Shown piece after piece: positions 60,284-64,000 of a stretch of DNA of 64,000 nucleotides (positions are counted from its first letter, which is position 1; the number at the start of each line of letters is the position of its first letter). Source of the DNA: Lentisphaerota bacterium (GTDB lineage: Bacteria > Verrucomicrobiota > Lentisphaeria > Victivallales > Victivallaceae). A program made the translations under genes and the position numbers. Below the pieces are notes generated by a model. The model was given only the letters and a program-made list of their open reading frames with translations, ran no database searches and was not told the DNA's origin. Where the stretch lies: assembly GCA_017134815.1 (NCBI GenBank), contig CP071032.1:1670001-1734000 (forward strand). Direction: 5' to 3'.

Positions 60284-61564
60284 TCAGCGCGAAGCTTCCG
60301 GAATATATTCAACGAGTTTTTTGTCTGCAAATATCGGTTTCAGCCGGGCAAAACGCTGTCGCCCATTGATCATCGGCACGCTTGGCCAGTCTTCTCCAAC
60401 CAGCGGACGAACATATTTCAGGAAATCATCAGTAACATCGGATTTACAATTTGAAATCCATTCCTGCGGAAAAAAACGCTCAGAGTTGGCAACATCTTTG
60501 AGTGGGACCTTGTCATAACGCACAGAGTAAATCATCCCCGGATTGCGTAGAATCGTTGACATATAACCACCCTCGCCGCTGGCAGCCAGCTCAACCGCTT
60601 TCTGCCCGGCCCGGTAAGCTTCATCAAGGTCAACAGTTGATGCGTAAATTGCCGTAGAGCGCTGATCTGTTCCAGAAGCTTGACCACGAGCTGCTCCACG
60701 GGCTTTAATGCCGTTTTTATTCAGGTAATTAACCAGTGCCTGCTGTACTGTTGTCTGACTGGCTCCAAACTGAGCATGCCCGAAGCTGTCCTTGGAAAAA
60801 CCAAGATCTCCAACGTCACAACCTTCAGATACAACTACTACGGCACGGCCGTGCTCTTTAACTGTGTCATTGATTTTTGCTGTCATTTCCTCCATACTCA
60901 AACCGCCCTCGAAGAGGAAAATCAAAAGAGGGGTTTCGCGCTTGGGGTCAGCCAGGCGGGCAGCTGCCGGAATATAACCGATTTTGCGCCCCATCGCCTG
61001 CAATACCAGAACCGGATCAGCCGGAGAGGAACCACGATTTTCCTCTTCGGCATTCTGGACGATATGGCTCCAGTAACGGGCAACAGAACCGTATCCCGGA
61101 GTATGGTCAATAAGCTTGAATTCACTGTCACCCACATCGTTGTCAATGGTCTTAGGCACCCCGATGCCAATAACATCAAGGCCACGTTCCTGAGCCAGAG
61201 CCGCTACCTTGTGCGCAGTATCCATGGAATCGTTACCGCCATTGTACAGGAAGTAACCTATGTTGTGAGCCTTGAGAACCTCGACAATACGATCAAAGTC
61301 TTCCTGCTGATGTGACTTGACTTTATAGCGGCAAGTGCCTATCGCTCCGGCAGCCGGAGTATTGCGCAGCAGGGCAATCTCATTTTCGTCCTGAATTGAG
61401 AGGTTAATCAGCTCTTCTTTAAGAACCCCCTCAATTCCGTGCCAACCGGCATAAACAGTCCCTATCTGGTCAAATTCACGTGCTGCTTCTACCACCCCCC
61501 GAAGCGAGCTGTTGATTACCGGCGACGGTCCGCCGGACTGCGCGATAAGCAGATTTTTTTTCAT
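60284..61564 (-). CDS. pfp: PPi-type phosphofructokinase (diphosphate--fructose-6-phosphate 1-phosphotransferase)
   Basis: Phosphofructokinase of the clade that uses pyrophosphate. The N-terminal AQSGGPSPVINSSL is followed by GGNDS (residues 109-113), with Asp where ATP enzymes have Gly, and PKTIDND (137 onward) with Lys. These two features favour PPi over ATP. The reaction is reversible and serves glycolysis or gluconeogenesis. The ATG at 61564 follows GGAGGG; a frame start at 61597 is disfavoured. It is 426 aa. Confidence 0.88.
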   Translation of the reverse strand: MKKNLLIAQSGGPSPVINSSLRGVVEAAREFDQIGTVYAGWHGIEGVLKEELINLSIQDENEIALLRNTPAAGAIGTCRYKVKSHQQEDFDRIVEVLKAHNIGYFLYNGGNDSMDTAHKVAALAQERGLDVIGIGVPKTIDNDVGDSEFKLIDHTPGYGSVARYWSHIVQNAEEENRGSSPADPVLVLQAMGRKIGYIPAAARLADPKRETPLLIFLFEGGLSMEEMTAKINDTVKEHGRAVVVVSEGCDVGDLGFSKDSFGHAQFGASQTTVQQALVNYLNKNGIKARGAARGQASGTDQRSTAIYASTVDLDEAYRAGQKAVELAASGEGGYMSTILRNPGMIYSVRYDKVPLKDVANSERFFPQEWISNCKSDVTDDFLKYVRPLVGEDWPSVPMINGRQRFARLKPIFADKKLVEYIPEASR

Positions 61565-61822
61565 CTTTCCCTCCGATTGAAAAGCATAGTTTGACATTAC
61601 TAAACTGTTATTAGTTCAATAAGTTTGACTGGTCATCCCGCCTTTTGCTGATATAGTTTGCCGGGACACAAGCCTTTTCCATCTTTGTAAATTAAATTAA
61701 CAAAGATAAACGAATATAAACTCTGCCGGCTTGGTCGTCAACCGCTTTAACATATAAAAATGTAAAATCGGACAAAACAACCTTTTTACAGGCTGTTTTG
61801 TCAGTAATACGGATTATAAAAT

Positions 61823-62824
61823 TCATTTTTTCTGAGGTTCAGGAAAATCTATCTTAGGCTTTTTCTTTCCCTTAAGCAGTGAGCTTGGATCGTCATTCAA
61901 ATAATTCACCAGCTCAGTAAGAGCATCAATCGCCTGATCAAGCTTCATCAAAGTATTGCCAAGCATCTGCTTGGTGTCATTGACAGACTCAGCGGCTTCC
62001 CTGAAGGCTTTGGAGGTAGCCGGCAGCTTTGCCTGACCAAGCTGGCTGGTTACACGCTTGGCCAACGCGTCCAGAGAATTCAGGCTGTCCTCAACCCTGT
62101 TGAATATCTGGCGCAAGCGTTTCTCTGTCAAAACTTTGGCGATTGACTCAGAGCTCTTTTCAAGATTACTGCTCATATTCTTAAGCTGCTCAATGGCCTT
62201 TTTAAGCTTCGGATCAGACACTATTTTTTTCATCTCACCCAAAGTCGAACTCATTTGATTCGAAATATTTTCAAAGTCAATCTTAGAGATTCTTTCCAGT
62301 GAAACATTAATCAGCTTCAGGATATCTGAGAAAACCCCCGGGGAGGACGGCACATAAAAAACATCCTTCCTTAGATAATCAGGACGTGGAATTGCTACCG
62401 GTTCGCCAGGCTGGGCAAAATAATCAATTTCAACAAACTTCAACCCGGTGATTCCAGCATATTCCAGGCGGCACCGCAGCCCTTTGTCACGCTCCGAACG
62501 GCAAAACTGGTAAAACTTCTGCAGGAGATTACCCTGAACTTTAGACTTGCCGGTAGTGAAAAAACTCAAGTCAATATCCATATCGACAAGAATGAGCTTT
62601 TCGTCAACCAGAATCGAAATTTTCTTGACCGTTCCAACAGGTACACCTTTGTATTTTACGGAAGAGCCAATATTCAGTCCCTGAACAGATTCACGAAAGA
62701 CGCTGACAAAACGTGCTTTTTTTGTAAACATATCCGAAAGACCGAATACGAAAAGGCAGGCAAGGAACAGCGCGATTCCAATGAGGACAAAAAGTCCCAG
62801 CCTGAATTTATTTGCTTCAATCAT
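61823..62824 (-). CDS. mlaD: MCE/MlaD family lipid-transport protein
   Basis: Inner-membrane-anchored MCE protein. A membrane helix (about 8-30) precedes the MCE domain (about 35-115, FRESVQGLNIGSSVKYKGVPVGTVKKI, cited by GSSVKYKGVPVG), then a long helical, coiled-coil region (about 180-310) and a basic tail. It likely forms a hexameric ring moving phospholipids with MlaE and MlaF. At 333 aa it is longer than E. coli MlaD and resembles single-MCE proteins with a helical tail. The ATG at 62824 has GGAGG upstream. Confidence 0.9.
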   Translation of the reverse strand: MIEANKFRLGLFVLIGIALFLACLFVFGLSDMFTKKARFVSVFRESVQGLNIGSSVKYKGVPVGTVKKISILVDEKLILVDMDIDLSFFTTGKSKVQGNLLQKFYQFCRSERDKGLRCRLEYAGITGLKFVEIDYFAQPGEPVAIPRPDYLRKDVFYVPSSPGVFSDILKLINVSLERISKIDFENISNQMSSTLGEMKKIVSDPKLKKAIEQLKNMSSNLEKSSESIAKVLTEKRLRQIFNRVEDSLNSLDALAKRVTSQLGQAKLPATSKAFREAAESVNDTKQMLGNTLMKLDQAIDALTELVNYLNDDPSSLLKGKKKPKIDFPEPQKK

Positions 62825-62858
62825 ATTTGCCTCCAATAAAGTCTATTACGCAATTCAC

Positions 62859-63626
62859 TCACACCTGCTTTAAGTTGGAACGGTTCAGGAAATCCCGAAC
62901 CCATTCGTTTTCAGAATTTTTCTTTAAATAATGCGGCTCGCCTTCAGCGATAATACTCTTAGTGCGCTTGTCCAGCATGATAACCCGGTCCGCAACGGTA
63001 AAGATGCTGTCCAGTTCATGTGTAACAATCACAATTGTTGTTCCCAAATCCTTGCGCAGCCGCAAAATCAAGCGGTCCAGTTCTGCCGAGGTAATCGGAT
63101 CAAGCCCGGCTGATGGTTCATCAAAAAACAGCAGCTTCGGATCAAGCGCCATTGCTCTTGCCAAACCGGCACGTTTCTTCATGCCGCCGCTGATTTCTGA
63201 CGGCATGTATTGTTCATAGCCCTGCAAGTCCACCAGGGCAAGTTTATCATAGGCCCGCTGTTTAATTTCATCTTTGGAAAGCGTAGTATACTCTTCAAGT
63301 GGCAGTGAAACATTTTCTTCAAGTGTCAGCGAGCCAAACAGAGCACCACCCTGATAAGTAACTCCAAACTGCCGCATTAATTCCCGCTTTTCATCCTCAT
63401 CAGACCGGACAATACTTTCACCGAAAATCTTGATATCCCCCCTGAACGGCTCATAAAGTCCAATCAAATGTTTGAGCAGGGTGCTCTTACCACAACCGGA
63501 GCCCCCGAGGATCACAAAAATCTCACCGGTATGAACACAGAAATTAAGTTCCTCCATAACGGTCGTCCGGTCATACCCTATGGTCAGATTCCTGACCTCA
63601 ACTATCGGTTTTTTATTGTTTTTCAT
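62859..63626 (-). CDS. mlaF: Mla-type ABC transporter ATPase
   Basis: ATPase of the MlaFEDB phospholipid transporter. Walker A is GGSGCGKST (about residues 38-46), the ABC signature ISGGMKKRAGLARA is typical of the Mla group, and Walker B ends FFDEPSAGLDP. It lies 34 bp before mlaD and 50 bp after the permease gene. At 255 aa it is complete. Confidence 0.95.
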   Translation of the reverse strand: MKNNKKPIVEVRNLTIGYDRTTVMEELNFCVHTGEIFVILGGSGCGKSTLLKHLIGLYEPFRGDIKIFGESIVRSDEDEKRELMRQFGVTYQGGALFGSLTLEENVSLPLEEYTTLSKDEIKQRAYDKLALVDLQGYEQYMPSEISGGMKKRAGLARAMALDPKLLFFDEPSAGLDPITSAELDRLILRLRKDLGTTIVIVTHELDSIFTVADRVIMLDKRTKSIIAEGEPHYLKKNSENEWVRDFLNRSNLKQV

Positions 63627-63676
63627 AGGCTGTGTACTATATATTTACAAGTTTGCGATGTTTAAATATTTCCCTG

Positions 63677-64000
63677 TCAATATCCCAGAAAAGTATAGAG
63701 CATTGTTAAAACTGAGTCAGCTATCACAATCATAAAAATTGACGTAACCACAGAAGAGGTAGTAGAACGCCCCACCCCCTGAGCATCCGACTCTGACTGA
63801 AACCCGCGCAGACAACCTACAATTGCGATTAGAATCCCGAAGACAATACTCTTTATCAACCCTAGCGCCATTGTCGAAGGATGCAGGACAGCTATAGTTC
63901 TGGTATAATATGCCATTCCAGGCAATCCCAGCATGGTAATACCGACGATGAAACCGCCGAAAAGACCGCTGACGTCGCCAAAAACCGTCAAGACCGGCAT
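63677..64000 (-). CDS. mlaE: Mla-type permease, partial
   Basis: C-terminal part of the MlaE permease, 107 residues in the window; the 5' end is cut by the window edge, so the first visible Met is not a start. Helices are seen at about residues 10-30, 42-62 and 82-104. Segments GFQSESDAQGVGRSTTSSVV are conserved in MlaE/YrbE permeases and contact MlaF. Confidence 0.92.
   Translation of the reverse strand: MPVLTVFGDVSGLFGGFIVGITMLGLPGMAYYTRTIAVLHPSTMALGLIKSIVFGILIAIVGCLRGFQSESDAQGVGRSTTSSVVTSIFMIVIADSVLTMLYTFLGY

Noticed and set aside
1..64000. CRISPR arrays, tRNA, rRNA, insertion sequences, phage genes
   Set aside because: No repeat-spacer pattern, tRNA-like fold, rRNA segment, transposase or integrase was recognised by eye.

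Overview
The window reads as chromosome of an anaerobic Gram-negative bacterium with a full LPS-type outer membrane. The best guess is the PVC superphylum, Lentisphaerota in particular. Grounds: Kdo and heptose genes with Lpt export genes, an Mla-type lipid transporter and a type II secretion operon (outer membrane); HydG, class I hybrid cluster protein and a PPi-type phosphofructokinase (anaerobic life); ParE/ParC of the form seen in Bacteroidetes and PVC bacteria; and pseudopilins lacking the usual Gly at -1, which I recall as common in Lentisphaerota. No rRNA, tRNA, CRISPR array, transposase or phage gene was recognised, so taxonomy rests on protein character alone.

Layout. 0.2-3.2 kb (-): a three-gene cassette of retropepsin-like lipoprotein, transglutaminase-like/7TM membrane protein and ATP-grasp ligase. 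3.6-9.5 kb (+): parE, parC with a long acidic repeat tail, and an M20 amidohydrolase. 9.5-15 kb: panB (-), rnr (+), a PQ-loop membrane protein, a Met/Cys-rich small lipoprotein, and argH (-). 15.2-22.8 kb (-): envelope locus, transcribed in the order membrane protein, rfaE1, kdsB, kdsA, kdsC, a giant lptA, lptB, hpf. 22.9-31.1 kb: AraC regulator facing galM, rnhC, a SET-domain protein, a secreted S1/P1 nuclease, a DnaQ-like exonuclease overlapping a SirB1-like protein, an unknown, and a hemolysin III protein. 31.2-36.3 kb (-): two unrelated PLP amino-acid decarboxylases around upp, then an NTF2-like protein. 36.7-39.9 kb (+): TetR regulator, ferredoxin-like protein and hcp, with near-identical 20-bp operators before tetR and before the ferredoxin gene. 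40.0-43.2 kb (+): lipocalin, ATP-type PFK and a VanX-like dipeptidase.

44.0-54.9 kb (+): one T2SS operon in the order L-M-C-(41-codon ORF)-D-E-F-G-H-I-J-K, most genes overlapping or nearly so. 54.9-55.7 kb (-): DUF2752 and dispanin-like membrane proteins. 56.3-57.5 kb (+): an orphan protein with a papain-fold-like NCHNY motif in an AT-rich setting. 57.6-64 kb (-): hydG, a membrane-anchored unknown, PPi-PFK, and mlaD/mlaF/mlaE, the last cut by the window edge.

The genes centre on envelope building (heptose/Kdo synthesis, LPS export, lipid transport, secretion), anaerobic energy and nitrosative stress handling (HydG, Hcp, PPi-PFK), polyamine or acid-stress metabolism and nucleic acid maintenance. 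The signals most worth following are the single-chain LptC/LptA-like bridge protein, the non-canonical prepilin cleavage sites, the TetR-Hcp operator pair, the Met/Cys-rich lipoprotein and the orphan NCHNY protein.
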